This document shows positions 6,517 to 14,336 of a DNA stretch of 43,279 bases, piece by piece. Made by a program: the position numbers and the translations under genes. The DNA is taken from the NCBI GenBank assembly GCA_029249355.1, contig JAQWHO010000406.1, forward strand, positions 1 through 43,279. The letters are read 5' to 3'. Under the pieces are notes generated by a model. The model made no database searches, was not told where the DNA came from, and saw only the letters and a list, made by a program, of their open reading frames with translations. The first letter of the stretch is position 1. Each line of letters opens with the position of its first letter. The DNA is from Thalassotalea sp. Its GTDB lineage: Bacteria; Pseudomonadota; Gammaproteobacteria; Enterobacterales; Alteromonadaceae.

Positions 6517-8859
6517 ATGAAATTTGATACTCAATTACAAAACAAAAATAGAATGGCATTAGGTGCTCACGCTATAGCAGCGGCACTGGCCATAGGAAGC
6601 ACTCAATTATACGCAGCAGAAAGTAGCGATGATTGTGATAAAGGCAATGGAATAGCTTGTGAATCAAAAAAAATTAATAAAACTGATGAAGCAATTGAAC
6701 GGATTGCGGTTCACGGCGTTAAGAGTTCAGTATATTTACACGAATCATCAGGCGACATACGTCGTGTAGCTGATTTAGTAGATACTCCACAAGTGATTAC
6801 CGTATTAACGCAAGACCAAATTTTAGAAGCTGGTAAAACTGACCTTAAAGATATTTTGGCGGCTCAAGCAGGTGTTACTTTAGGTACCGGTGAAAATGGT
6901 AACGCATTTGGTGATCGTTATATTATTCGTGGTCACGAAGCCCGTAGTGATATATTTGTTGATGGTTTAAGAGACCCAGGTATGACAACGCGTGAAAGTT
7001 TCGCCACTGAACGTGTTGAAATAACAAAAGGGCCAAGTTCAACATTTGCAGGTCGTGGTTCATCGGGTGGTGCGGTAAATAGTGTCACTAAAAAAGCATC
7101 CGTAGCTTATAACTTAGGACGCGTTGAAGCTGGTTTAGGAACGGATGAGTTTTCACGTATTACCGTAGATTATAATTTACCGCTTTCAGATATATCTGCG
7201 ATCCGTATCAATGCATTAAAGTCAGATAAAGACAAACCAGGCCGTGAAGGTATTTCAAGCGAAAGAACGGGGTTACAATTATCTGGCGTATATTTACCGA
7301 CATCAAAACTATCATTTACCGTTGATGGTTACTTTTTAGACGCTACTGATGTGCCTGATTTAGGTAGTTATTTCGATAGTGCTACTCGCAAACCCGTTGC
7401 CGACATTCCCGTTTATGCTCAAGAGTCAGATTTTCTTTCTTCGGAAGTTAAAACCCTGACATTACGCACTGAATATGAAGTGAATGATTATATCACTTTG
7501 TACAATGCAACTCGCATTGGTGAAACAGAAAACGGCTATATCACCACAGGCGCGAGAGGCACAACGCGCGCTGACTCAGACCCTGCTGCACCGGGCGCTG
7601 CAACGGTGAGTTTAAGTACTCACCAAGGTAACCAAAATGTAGATTATAAGAGCACACAATTTAATTTATTTTGGAATACTGATTTATTCAGTTTTGAAAA
7701 TAATTTTGTTTTTGGCCTTGAGTTTACCGACGAAAGTGTAGAAAACGGCGTTTACGATATTACCTACAACAACCCGACAAACTGCGTAACTTCAGGTCGT
7801 AGAGGTGATAGTAATAGCTATTGTATTACTGATGGTGCAGGTAACCAAGTTGATAATATTGGTCAACTATTGGGTAGAACTTTTGTTGATGACTATGATG
7901 ACGCTTCAATGAATATTGAAACAGTTTCTGCATATATGATGGACACGGTACATTTAACTGAGCAACTTGACCTGTATTATGGCCTTAGAGTTGATAACTT
8001 TGATTATAGTAACGATACATTAAGTCGAGGAACAGAAACGGCTTATGAATATTCAGACACAATGTACAATGGTAACATTGGTTTAATTTATGACCTGTCT
8101 GAGGATGTTAATATTTATGCTAATTACAGTACCGCAACTAACATCAACGGTGGTGAATCTGACTTAGGTGCAAGTTGTGGATATGGCGGTGTTTGTGGCA
8201 CTGCAACTCAAGTACCAGATTCAGATCCTGAGCGGGTAGAAAACTTAGAGTTAGGCACAAAATTGATGGCGTTCGATGATAAGTTCATGTTCACCGCGTC
8301 AATTTTTCAAATTACCAAAAGTGATGTAATGGAAAGTGTAGGTGCTGATGACTACGCTGCCCTTGGCACACTAAATACTGGCGAAAACAAAGTGAAAGGT
8401 ATTGAGATTGGTTTTGTTGGCAACATCACAGAAGCATTAAGTGTGCAGTTTTCTGCAACTTCTATGGACGCAGAAGTAATTGATTCTATTAATGAAAACA
8501 ATATAGGTTTAACCTTAAGTAACTTTGCAAAAGACAGTGTATATCTTCAAGTTAGATATGAGATAAACGACGCTTTAGTGATTGGTGGCGATTATGCTTA
8601 TCAAAGCGAAATGTACGCTGGCCAGCCTGATACAGCAGCGGGTTATGACAGCGAAAATAGTCGTTACAGCATTGTTGTTCCTGATTATCAAGTCGTTAAC
8701 TTATTTGCTAATTACTATGCAACAGATGCATTAACTTTTAGACTAAACATTGGCAATGCATTTGATGAAACATACTACACAGCCGCGTATCGCAGTGGCG
8801 CATTTATGTATTTAGGTAATGCGAATAACACTAAGCTAACAGCTACCTATGAGTTTTAA
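6517..8859 (+). CDS. TonB-dependent catecholate siderophore receptor (Fiu type)
   Basis: This outer-membrane receptor takes up ferric siderophore using TonB energy. The 780-residue product has a signal peptide (about 1-34), a TonB-box-like segment (IAVHGVK, about 63-69), a plug domain (about 80-195, including VADLVDTPQVITVLTQD, YIIRGHEARSDIFVDGLRD and ERVEITKGPSSTFAGRGSSGG) and a beta barrel ending in Phe, the outer-membrane assembly signal. Fur-type control upstream and a PKHD hydroxylase 45 bases downstream match the fiu-ybiX and piuA-piuC arrangement, which supports a catecholate ligand. The exact siderophore cannot be read from the sequence. Four cysteines in loop-like regions could form disulfides. 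Confidence 0.9.
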   Translation: MKFDTQLQNKNRMALGAHAIAAALAIGSTQLYAAESSDDCDKGNGIACESKKINKTDEAIERIAVHGVKSSVYLHESSGDIRRVADLVDTPQVITVLTQDQILEAGKTDLKDILAAQAGVTLGTGENGNAFGDRYIIRGHEARSDIFVDGLRDPGMTTRESFATERVEITKGPSSTFAGRGSSGGAVNSVTKKASVAYNLGRVEAGLGTDEFSRITVDYNLPLSDISAIRINALKSDKDKPGREGISSERTGLQLSGVYLPTSKLSFTVDGYFLDATDVPDLGSYFDSATRKPVADIPVYAQESDFLSSEVKTLTLRTEYEVNDYITLYNATRIGETENGYITTGARGTTRADSDPAAPGAATVSLSTHQGNQNVDYKSTQFNLFWNTDLFSFENNFVFGLEFTDESVENGVYDITYNNPTNCVTSGRRGDSNSYCITDGAGNQVDNIGQLLGRTFVDDYDDASMNIETVSAYMMDTVHLTEQLDLYYGLRVDNFDYSNDTLSRGTETAYEYSDTMYNGNIGLIYDLSEDVNIYANYSTATNINGGESDLGASCGYGGVCGTATQVPDSDPERVENLELGTKLMAFDDKFMFTASIFQITKSDVMESVGADDYAALGTLNTGENKVKGIEIGFVGNITEALSVQFSATSMDAEVIDSINENNIGLTLSNFAKDSVYLQVRYEINDALVIGGDYAYQSEMYAGQPDTAAGYDSENSRYSIVVPDYQVVNLFANYYATDALTFRLNIGNAFDETYYTAAYRSGAFMYLGNANNTKLTATYEF

Positions 8860-8904
8860 TCTGAGTTAAAAGTAACTAGCAATAAGTAAAGAAAAGAGTA
8901 AAGC

Positions 8905-9585
8905 ATGATTGTTATTGAAAAAATATTATCGAAAGAAGAAGTAACTCATTATCGTCAACAACTGTCTGAGTGCCCTTGGGGTGACGGCGGTAAAACGGCA
9001 ATGGGCATGGCTGCTTCGGTAAAAAATAACAATCAAGCCGATTCAAGCGATGCAAAGGTGAGCCAATTAGCGAATCTTCTGTTATCGCGCATTGGTGAAA
9101 CACCAAAAATTGTGTCGGCCGCTTTACCTCATAAAATATTTCCGCCTTGTTTCAATCGTTACAGTGAAACAGAAGAATATGGCTATCATGTTGACGCTGC
9201 CATAATGAGAATTCCTAATACCACTGAGGTGCTACGAAGTGATGTTTCTATGACTATTTTTCTAAGTGAACCAGAAGAGTATGACGGCGGCGAGTTAATC
9301 ATTTCAACGGAATTTGGCCAACAGCAAATAAAGTTACCTGCAGGATATGCAGTCGTCTATCCATCAAGTAGCTTACATAAAGTAACAGCAGTAACTCGTG
9401 GTCAACGCTTAGCCGCTATCACATGGATGCAAAGCATGATTTCAGATGCAAGTATTCGTCAAAACCTATATCAATTAGATCAAACGATTCAAAATTTAAT
9501 CAAAGAAAATAACACTTCAAGAGCTGAATTAGATAACTTACATAATGTTTATCATAATCTTATTCGCCAATTTGCACAGTTGTAA
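8905..9585 (+). CDS. piuC: Fe(II)/2-oxoglutarate-dependent PKHD-type hydroxylase (YbiX/PiuC)
   Basis: The 226-residue product belongs to the PKHD-type dioxygenases, usually encoded next to catecholate siderophore receptors. Iron ligands are visible as H95-x-D97 (in GYHVDAAI) and H158 (in SSLHKVTAV), with R168 as the likely 2-oxoglutarate anchor. The preceding NRYSETEEYGYH and following YDGGELII are typical. The C-terminal 40 residues are helical, as in YbiX. The physiological substrate is not established. An AAAGAG ribosome site precedes the ATG. It lies 45 bases after the receptor and is probably cotranscribed with it. Confidence 0.92.
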   Translation: MIVIEKILSKEEVTHYRQQLSECPWGDGGKTAMGMAASVKNNNQADSSDAKVSQLANLLLSRIGETPKIVSAALPHKIFPPCFNRYSETEEYGYHVDAAIMRIPNTTEVLRSDVSMTIFLSEPEEYDGGELIISTEFGQQQIKLPAGYAVVYPSSSLHKVTAVTRGQRLAAITWMQSMISDASIRQNLYQLDQTIQNLIKENNTSRAELDNLHNVYHNLIRQFAQL

Positions 9586-9637
9586 TGTCATAAACACAAG
9601 GTAGAATTAGTAACCAAATCGACTTTCCAGCTAAGAT

Positions 9638-10792
9638 ATGAACAAATATATTGAAATTTTTAAGCATTTCTTAATGTTAGGCGCTATCAGCTTTGGTGGC
9701 CCTGCCGCACATATCGGTTATTTTCATCAAAAGTTTGTCCAACAATTAAAGTGGCTATCGCAAGAAAAATACGGCCAAATTGTTGCGTTAAGTCAATTTT
9801 TACCCGGCCCTGGCTCTAGCCAAGTTGGTTTTGCTGTCGGTTACCAAAAAGCAGGGTTACTAGGGGCGATAACCGCATTCATCGCTTTTACTCTTCCTTC
9901 CGTTGTTTTAATGGTTGCACTAGCTCAGTTAAGTCATCAACTCAGTGATAGCAGCTATTTTTATGGTGTAACTCACGGATTAAAACTATTAGCGGTAGTA
10001 GTAGTTACCGATGCTGTCGTTACTATGTTCAATAGCTTTTGCAAAACGTCACTGACAAAAAATCTCGCAGTTTTCACCGCAATTACCTTATTAGTATTTT
10101 CGAATGTATTTGCCCAATTAGCCGTTTTACTTATTGCAGGGCTTATCGGTATGAAGTTTTTAACGAATAAATCATTAGAAATTCAACCGGTAAAAACCAC
10201 TTTTTCATGGTGGCCATTAGCGTTATTTGTGGCACTTTTGGCCATGCTTATTATATTTTCTTCACACTATGCATATTTGCGTATCGCAGCAGATTTTTAT
10301 CAAGCCGGTAGTATGGTTTTTGGTGGTGGTCATGTTGTACTGCCATTATTGCAAAATTTATTATCAGATCAACTTTCGACCGATACATTTTTAACTGGTT
10401 ATGCCGCAGCTCAAGCAGTACCGGGGCCTATGTTTACTTTAGCCACTTACCTTGGCTTTCACCTTTCTCCAGAATCTCCTTATTTTGGGGCTATTTTAGC
10501 AACCATAAGCATTTTTCTACCGGGCTTTTTATTAATGCTCGCATTTCTTAAACATTGGCAAAGTTTGGCTAAATTACCAAAGCTCGTTGGAGCCATGCAG
10601 GCAATAAACGCCTCGGTTGTCGGCTTATTAGCAAGCGCCTTGTATTTACCGGTGTTTAGTTCGTCAGTGATTAATTCGCTTGATATGGCGGTTGTGATAT
10701 TTGGCTTTTATTGTTTAAAACAATTAAAAATACCGATTTTAGGACTAGTTTTGGGTTTTAGTACTACAGGTATATTGATAAGTTTATTATAA
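9638..10792 (+). CDS. chrA: Chromate transporter (ChrA, two-domain CHR family)
   Basis: ChrA exports chromate across the inner membrane, though many marine homologues may move other oxyanions. The 384-residue product has two homologous halves. The first has FGGPAAHIGYFHQKFV and LSQFLPGPGSSQVGF. The second has FGGGHVVLPLLQNLL and AQAVPGPMFTLATYLG. About ten hydrophobic segments are visible. It is 52 bases after the hydroxylase gene on the same strand; no terminator separates them, so it may share the transcript, although it has no known iron role. The ribosome site is weak. Confidence 0.92.
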   Translation: MNKYIEIFKHFLMLGAISFGGPAAHIGYFHQKFVQQLKWLSQEKYGQIVALSQFLPGPGSSQVGFAVGYQKAGLLGAITAFIAFTLPSVVLMVALAQLSHQLSDSSYFYGVTHGLKLLAVVVVTDAVVTMFNSFCKTSLTKNLAVFTAITLLVFSNVFAQLAVLLIAGLIGMKFLTNKSLEIQPVKTTFSWWPLALFVALLAMLIIFSSHYAYLRIAADFYQAGSMVFGGGHVVLPLLQNLLSDQLSTDTFLTGYAAAQAVPGPMFTLATYLGFHLSPESPYFGAILATISIFLPGFLLMLAFLKHWQSLAKLPKLVGAMQAINASVVGLLASALYLPVFSSSVINSLDMAVVIFGFYCLKQLKIPILGLVLGFSTTGILISLL

Positions 10793-10804
10793 AAAATAAT
10801 CAGA

Positions 10805-10828
10805 AAGGGTAAGTAGCTTATTACCCTT
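10805..10828. terminator. Hairpin between convergent chrA and engB
   Basis: AAGGGTAA (10805-10812) pairs with TTACCCTT (10821-10828) between the two convergent stops. T-runs are short on both sides, so this is a weak bidirectional terminator candidate. Confidence 0.4.
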
Positions 10829-10862
10829 AATCAAGATGTGATTTTGAAAAACTTGAAAGGTA

Positions 10863-11480
10863 TTAGTCGCTAACGTCTGTAGATAACCAATCACATATAA
10901 TTTTGTCTGCTTGGTCTGCACCGGTTCTTTTCAATGAAGAAAAGGCCTGTACCCTAATGTCTGCATTTAATGACGCAAGATTCTTTTTCACTTTTAGAAC
11001 TTCGGCACTGGCTTTACCTTGAGATAATTTATCTGATTTAGTTAGTAATGCCAAAACCGGTAAATTACTTTCTGCCGCCCATTCAATTAGGTTTCTATCT
11101 AAATCCTTTAGAGGATGGCGAATATCCATCAGCACGACTAACCCCTTTAAACTTTCACGTTTTTCTAAATATTCACCTAACGCTTTTTGCCATTTCTTTT
11201 TCATTTCTAATGGTACTTTAGCAAACCCATAACCCGGCAAATCAATAAGTCGCTGAGTTTCACTCACTTCAAAAACGTTAATTAACTGTGTTCGACCTGG
11301 AGTTTTACTGATACGTGCAAGGCCTTTTTGATTCGTTAAGGTATTTAATGCACTCGATTTACCTGCATTTGAACGACCAGCAAATGCTACTTCAATGCCC
11401 GTGTCTTCAGGTAACCGACGAATATCAGGCGCACTGATAGTAAATGTAGCTTTAGAAAGATGGACAACAGGGTTAGACAA
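10863..11480 (-). CDS. engB: Ribosome biogenesis GTP-binding protein EngB (YihA/YsxC)
   Basis: This essential small GTPase works in large-subunit assembly. The 205-residue length fits (210 in E. coli). The G motifs are present: P-loop GRSNAGKSS (about 35-43), the G2 region [13 protein letters not shown]3 [11 protein letters not shown] (about 80-90) and G4 LTKSDKL (about 145-151). It is divergent from the cytochrome c4-like gene, a neighbour seen in many gammaproteobacteria. Confidence 0.97.
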   Translation of the reverse strand: MSNPVVHLSKATFTISAPDIRRLPEDTGIEVAFAGRSNAGKSSALNTLTNQKGLARISKTPGRTQLINVFEVSETQRLIDLPGYGFAKVPLEMKKKWQKALGEYLEKRESLKGLVVLMDIRHPLKDLDRNLIEWAAESNLPVLALLTKSDKLSQGKASAEVLKVKKNLASLNADIRVQAFSSLKRTGADQADKIICDWLSTDVSD

Positions 11481-11512
11481 AATAACTTCCAGAACAAAAT
11501 ATTTAAAAAGTA

Positions 11513-11518
11513 ATTATA
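11513..11518 (-). promoter_or_regulatory. Candidate -10 element for engB
   Basis: On the minus strand a perfect TATAAT lies about 32 bases before the engB start. No good -35 is visible at the usual distance. Confidence 0.35.
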
Positions 11519-11580
11519 TCTCTTTTTATAAAATAATAATTAAAACCTTGCATTTTTTAATGTTTTTTTTCTTGATTCGC

Positions 11581-11608
11581 TTAATTATTATCAACATTCG
11601 TGTAAAAT
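11581..11608 (+). promoter_or_regulatory. Candidate promoter of the cytochrome gene
   Basis: -35-like TTAATT (11581-11586), a 16-base spacer ending in TG, and -10 TAAAAT (11603-11608) give an extended -10 type promoter 72 bases before the ATG. Confidence 0.4.
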
Positions 11609-11680
11609 GCCGCGGTAAATTTACTCATTTAAGCAATGCTTGGCTACAATTAAGCAAGTCATTAACACAGAGAGTCCCTT

Positions 11681-12940
11681 ATGAAAAAAGTCTTATTTTC
11701 AATAATCATCGGATTTAGCATATTATCTCATGCTAATGCGTTTGAAGGTGATGCCAAAGCTGGTAAAACGAAAGCAGCCACATGTACTGCTTGTCATGGT
11801 GCTAACGGTATTGGAATTATGGGAGCTTATCCAAACATTGCTGGTCAGCATGCTGATTATATTGTTAAACAACTTAAAGCATTTAAAGCAAATAGCGACC
11901 GTAGTGATCCAGTAATGTCGCCAATGGCTGCTGCTTTATCTGAACAAGACATGGCTGACGTTGCTGCATATTTTGCAAGCTTTGGCCGCGATGGTTCAGC
12001 TCCAGCAGTTACGGAAGACGCTGCTAGTGATTCATCTGCAACTTCAGCAGCACCTGTAACAAGAGCACCAGCTAAAGCAGTATATATAGCTGATGCTAAA
12101 TCAGGGAAGGCCCTTTATGAACATGGCGATAAAGCTCGAGGCATTACCGCTTGTATCGACTGTCATGGTAAAGAAGGTAATAGCGATGTATTAATTAACC
12201 CTAATTTATCAGCTCAGCATCCTGAGTATATTGAGAAACAATTAAAAGCATTTAAAGCTGTAACTCGCCACAATGTAGCGATGAATCAGATTTCAGGCAA
12301 TTTATCAGATGAAGACATTGCTAATTTAGGTGCTTATTTCAAAGATCCTGCGGCTGTAGGCGAAGTAAAAGCATCGGCTGCTATGGTAGTTGTAAAGTCG
12401 TTTACTGGTGATGTTGCTGAAGGCAAAATAAAAGCAGTAACTTGTGCAGCTTGTCATGGTGAAGACGGTAATGCGTTAGTGGCTATGTACCCTTCTTTAG
12501 CCGGTCAAGGTGAAGCTTACTTAGTGAAGCAAATTACTGAATTTAAAACTGGCGTTCGACAAGACCCTGTAATGGCGGGCATGGTTGCAGCATTATCTGC
12601 TGATGATATTCAAAACATTTCGGCTTATTTTGCTTCACAAACATTAAATCCTGCAATGGCTGAAACAAGTGCTCGTGGTAAGCAGTTATATATGAGCGGC
12701 GATGCAAAAGCAGGCATAACAGCATGTGTTGCCTGTCACAGCATTAATGGTAAAGGTATGGACAAAGCTGGCTTCCCTTCTGTTGCTGGTCAAAGTCCGA
12801 CTTACTTAAAGTCTCAGCTTGAAAAATTCCGCACGAAAGCGCGTACCAATGACACCAACAGCATGATGCAAAATATTGCGATTAAATTAACCAAGAAAGA
12901 CCTTGATGCCGTAGCAAATTATATGGCGTCATTAAAATAA
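11681..12940 (+). CDS. Tetraheme cytochrome c4-like protein (tandem duplicated)
   Basis: The 419-residue product has a signal peptide (about 1-20) and four CxxCH heme sites: CTACH 35-39, CIDCH 158-162, CAACH 255-259 and CVACH 349-353. Cytochrome c4 normally has about 200 residues and two hemes. Here residues 21-225 and 243-419 are each a diheme c4 module, with matching PNIAGQHADYIVKQLKAFK and PSLAGQGEAYLVKQITEFK stretches and Met-containing distal loops (DPVMSPM, DPVMAGM). The protein would carry electrons in the periplasm, probably between quinol oxidoreductase and terminal oxidases. An Ala/Ser/Thr-rich linker lies near residues 106-130. It is followed by a strong terminator. Confidence 0.88.
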   Translation: MKKVLFSIIIGFSILSHANAFEGDAKAGKTKAATCTACHGANGIGIMGAYPNIAGQHADYIVKQLKAFKANSDRSDPVMSPMAAALSEQDMADVAAYFASFGRDGSAPAVTEDAASDSSATSAAPVTRAPAKAVYIADAKSGKALYEHGDKARGITACIDCHGKEGNSDVLINPNLSAQHPEYIEKQLKAFKAVTRHNVAMNQISGNLSDEDIANLGAYFKDPAAVGEVKASAAMVVVKSFTGDVAEGKIKAVTCAACHGEDGNALVAMYPSLAGQGEAYLVKQITEFKTGVRQDPVMAGMVAALSADDIQNISAYFASQTLNPAMAETSARGKQLYMSGDAKAGITACVACHSINGKGMDKAGFPSVAGQSPTYLKSQLEKFRTKARTNDTNSMMQNIAIKLTKKDLDAVANYMASLK

Positions 12941-12966
12941 TTAATCCTCGCATTTAACCTAAATAT

Positions 12967-12993
12967 AAAGCAGCGTTTATCGCTGCTTTTTTA
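12967..12993 (+). terminator. Intrinsic terminator of the cytochrome gene
   Basis: AAAGCAGCG (12967-12975), the loop TTTAT, then CGCTGCTTT (12981-12989) continuing into a run of T. This is a strong rho-independent terminator 27 bases after the stop. Confidence 0.8.
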
Positions 12994-13050
12994 TTAGGGT
13001 CTGTTGATCTTTCGCGGTTAAATTCATAATTTTATTGGCGAAAGTGAACC

Positions 13051-13094
13051 AATCTCTTACACTAAACTTAACCTTTATAATTAGTTAAGAGATT
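13051..13094 (+). promoter_or_regulatory. Promoter/leader region of the LetA-LetB operon with inverted repeat
   Basis: A perfect TATAAT lies at 13076-13081, without a clear -35. A 9-bp inverted repeat, AATCTCTTA (13051-13059) and TAAGAGATT (13086-13094), flanks it, and its right arm includes the AAGAG ribosome site of the TTG start at 13097. It could be an operator around the -10. If transcription starts further upstream it could also be an RNA hairpin hiding the ribosome site. Confidence 0.35.
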
Positions 13095-13096
13095 TT

Positions 13097-13729
13097 TTGA
13101 ATCACTTAAACGACATAAATACATTAATTGCCTGCAAGCATTGCGACACAGTAGCAAATTCACCAACTTTAACCGCTGGTGAGTCGGCTCTATGCCCTTG
13201 TTGTGGTTATACACTTTTTTCGCGAAAAGTTGATCCAGTAAATCGCACTTTAGCGGTTTCGCTTGCAGGGTTATTATTATTAATTCCTACCGTCACACTA
13301 CCCATTATTGGCGTGGGCGTTGCTGGTAAGTACAACGATGCCACCTTAATTGATTGCATCATGTTAATGATAAACGCTGATTTTTACATTATCGCTTTTA
13401 GCGTTTTTCTATTCACTATCGCCATACCCAGCGTTAGAATTTTTTCAGCCTTCTATCTTTCTTATAGAATAAAAACAAAGCAATTAAGTACATCCTTGCT
13501 GACTTTTTATCGTTCTTATCACCTTTTCGATAGCTGGACGATGATTCATGTATTTTTTCTCGGTGTGATTGTTTCCATGTATAAGCTCATTTCATTAGAT
13601 GAATTAATTGTCGGTAGTGGTTTAGTTAGCATGCTTTTATTACTTTTTTGCTCAACGTTAATTAGCATCACCCTAGATCAAAAGCTTATTTGGGATTTAT
13701 TGGAGCATGAACTTGAACCAAAAAGCTAA
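13097..13729 (+). CDS. PqiA/LetA-family membrane protein, N-terminal-type module
   Basis: LetA/PqiA proteins are inner-membrane partners of MCE tunnels that move lipids between the two membranes. This 210-residue product has one PqiA module: a zinc-ribbon-like pair (C13-C16 and C33-C36) followed by four membrane helices. E. coli LetA (YebS) and PqiA carry two such modules in one chain of about 420 residues, but here the second module is a separate overlapping gene. The start is a TTG with AAGAGA upstream; no ATG precedes the zinc motif. It overlaps the next gene by 23 bases in another frame, so the two are translationally coupled. Confidence 0.88.
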   Translation: MNHLNDINTLIACKHCDTVANSPTLTAGESALCPCCGYTLFSRKVDPVNRTLAVSLAGLLLLIPTVTLPIIGVGVAGKYNDATLIDCIMLMINADFYIIAFSVFLFTIAIPSVRIFSAFYLSYRIKTKQLSTSLLTFYRSYHLFDSWTMIHVFFLGVIVSMYKLISLDELIVGSGLVSMLLLLFCSTLISITLDQKLIWDLLEHELEPKS

Positions 13730-14336
13730 AGCATTAAATCTTGGATGTTGCCCTTGTTGTCAAAAAGTTAACGAGATGACTGAAAGGAAGCAACGTTGTT
13801 CAAGGTGTCATCATCAATTTAGCCAACGTAAGCCTTATAGTCTGCAATACACCTTTGCTTGGACATTAGCAGCTATCGTTATGTTTATCCCCGCTAATAT
13901 TTACCCTATGATGGTGTTTTACACTTTAGGTAGGCCTGAAAAATCAACGATACTCGAAGGGATTGCGTCTTTTATTCAACAAGGACATTATCCTATTGCT
14001 TTTATTATTTTTCTTGCTAGCTTTATCATTCCGTTAGGTAAAATAATTGGTCTACTGATATTGCTTTACAATACAAAAAGCTATTCAAGAATATCGAAAA
14101 AAAAGCAAACTCAAATGTACCATTTAATTGCTTCGCTAGGTCCGTGGTCTATGCTTGATGTTTTTGTTGTTGCGGTCATGGCAGCCGTAGTAAATTTTGG
14201 TTTTTTCACTTCTATTGAAGCAGGGGCAGGCATCACGTATTTTACCTTAATGGTTATTTTCACTATTTTTGCTGCGGAAAGTTTTGATCCGAGATTACTT
14301 TGGGACATAGAAAGAAGGAATACTAATGATAGATAA
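13707..14336 (+). CDS. PqiA/LetA-family membrane protein, C-terminal-type module
   Basis: The 209-residue product is the second PqiA module of the lipid-transport operon. Its zinc-ribbon cysteines are C14-C15-x-C17-C18 and C31-x-x-C34, followed by four membrane helices; PANIYPMMVFYTLGRPEKSTILEGI is a conserved PqiA segment. It ends in RLLWDIERR, close to the RRLLWDL-type end of the family. It overlaps both neighbours (23 bases upstream, 11 bases with the MCE gene), so the three genes form one operon. With the gene before it, it is equivalent to one LetA chain. Confidence 0.9.
   Translation: MNLNQKAKALNLGCCPCCQKVNEMTERKQRCSRCHHQFSQRKPYSLQYTFAWTLAAIVMFIPANIYPMMVFYTLGRPEKSTILEGIASFIQQGHYPIAFIIFLASFIIPLGKIIGLLILLYNTKSYSRISKKKQTQMYHLIASLGPWSMLDVFVVAVMAAVVNFGFFTSIEAGAGITYFTLMVIFTIFAAESFDPRLLWDIERRNTNDR

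Noticed and set aside
13009-13044. CTTTCGC and GCGAAAG inverted repeat next to GGGTCTGTTGATC, considered as a mobile-element remnant
   Set aside because: Only 7 bp pair, no target duplication or transposase remnant was seen, and it lies in a short intergenic region.
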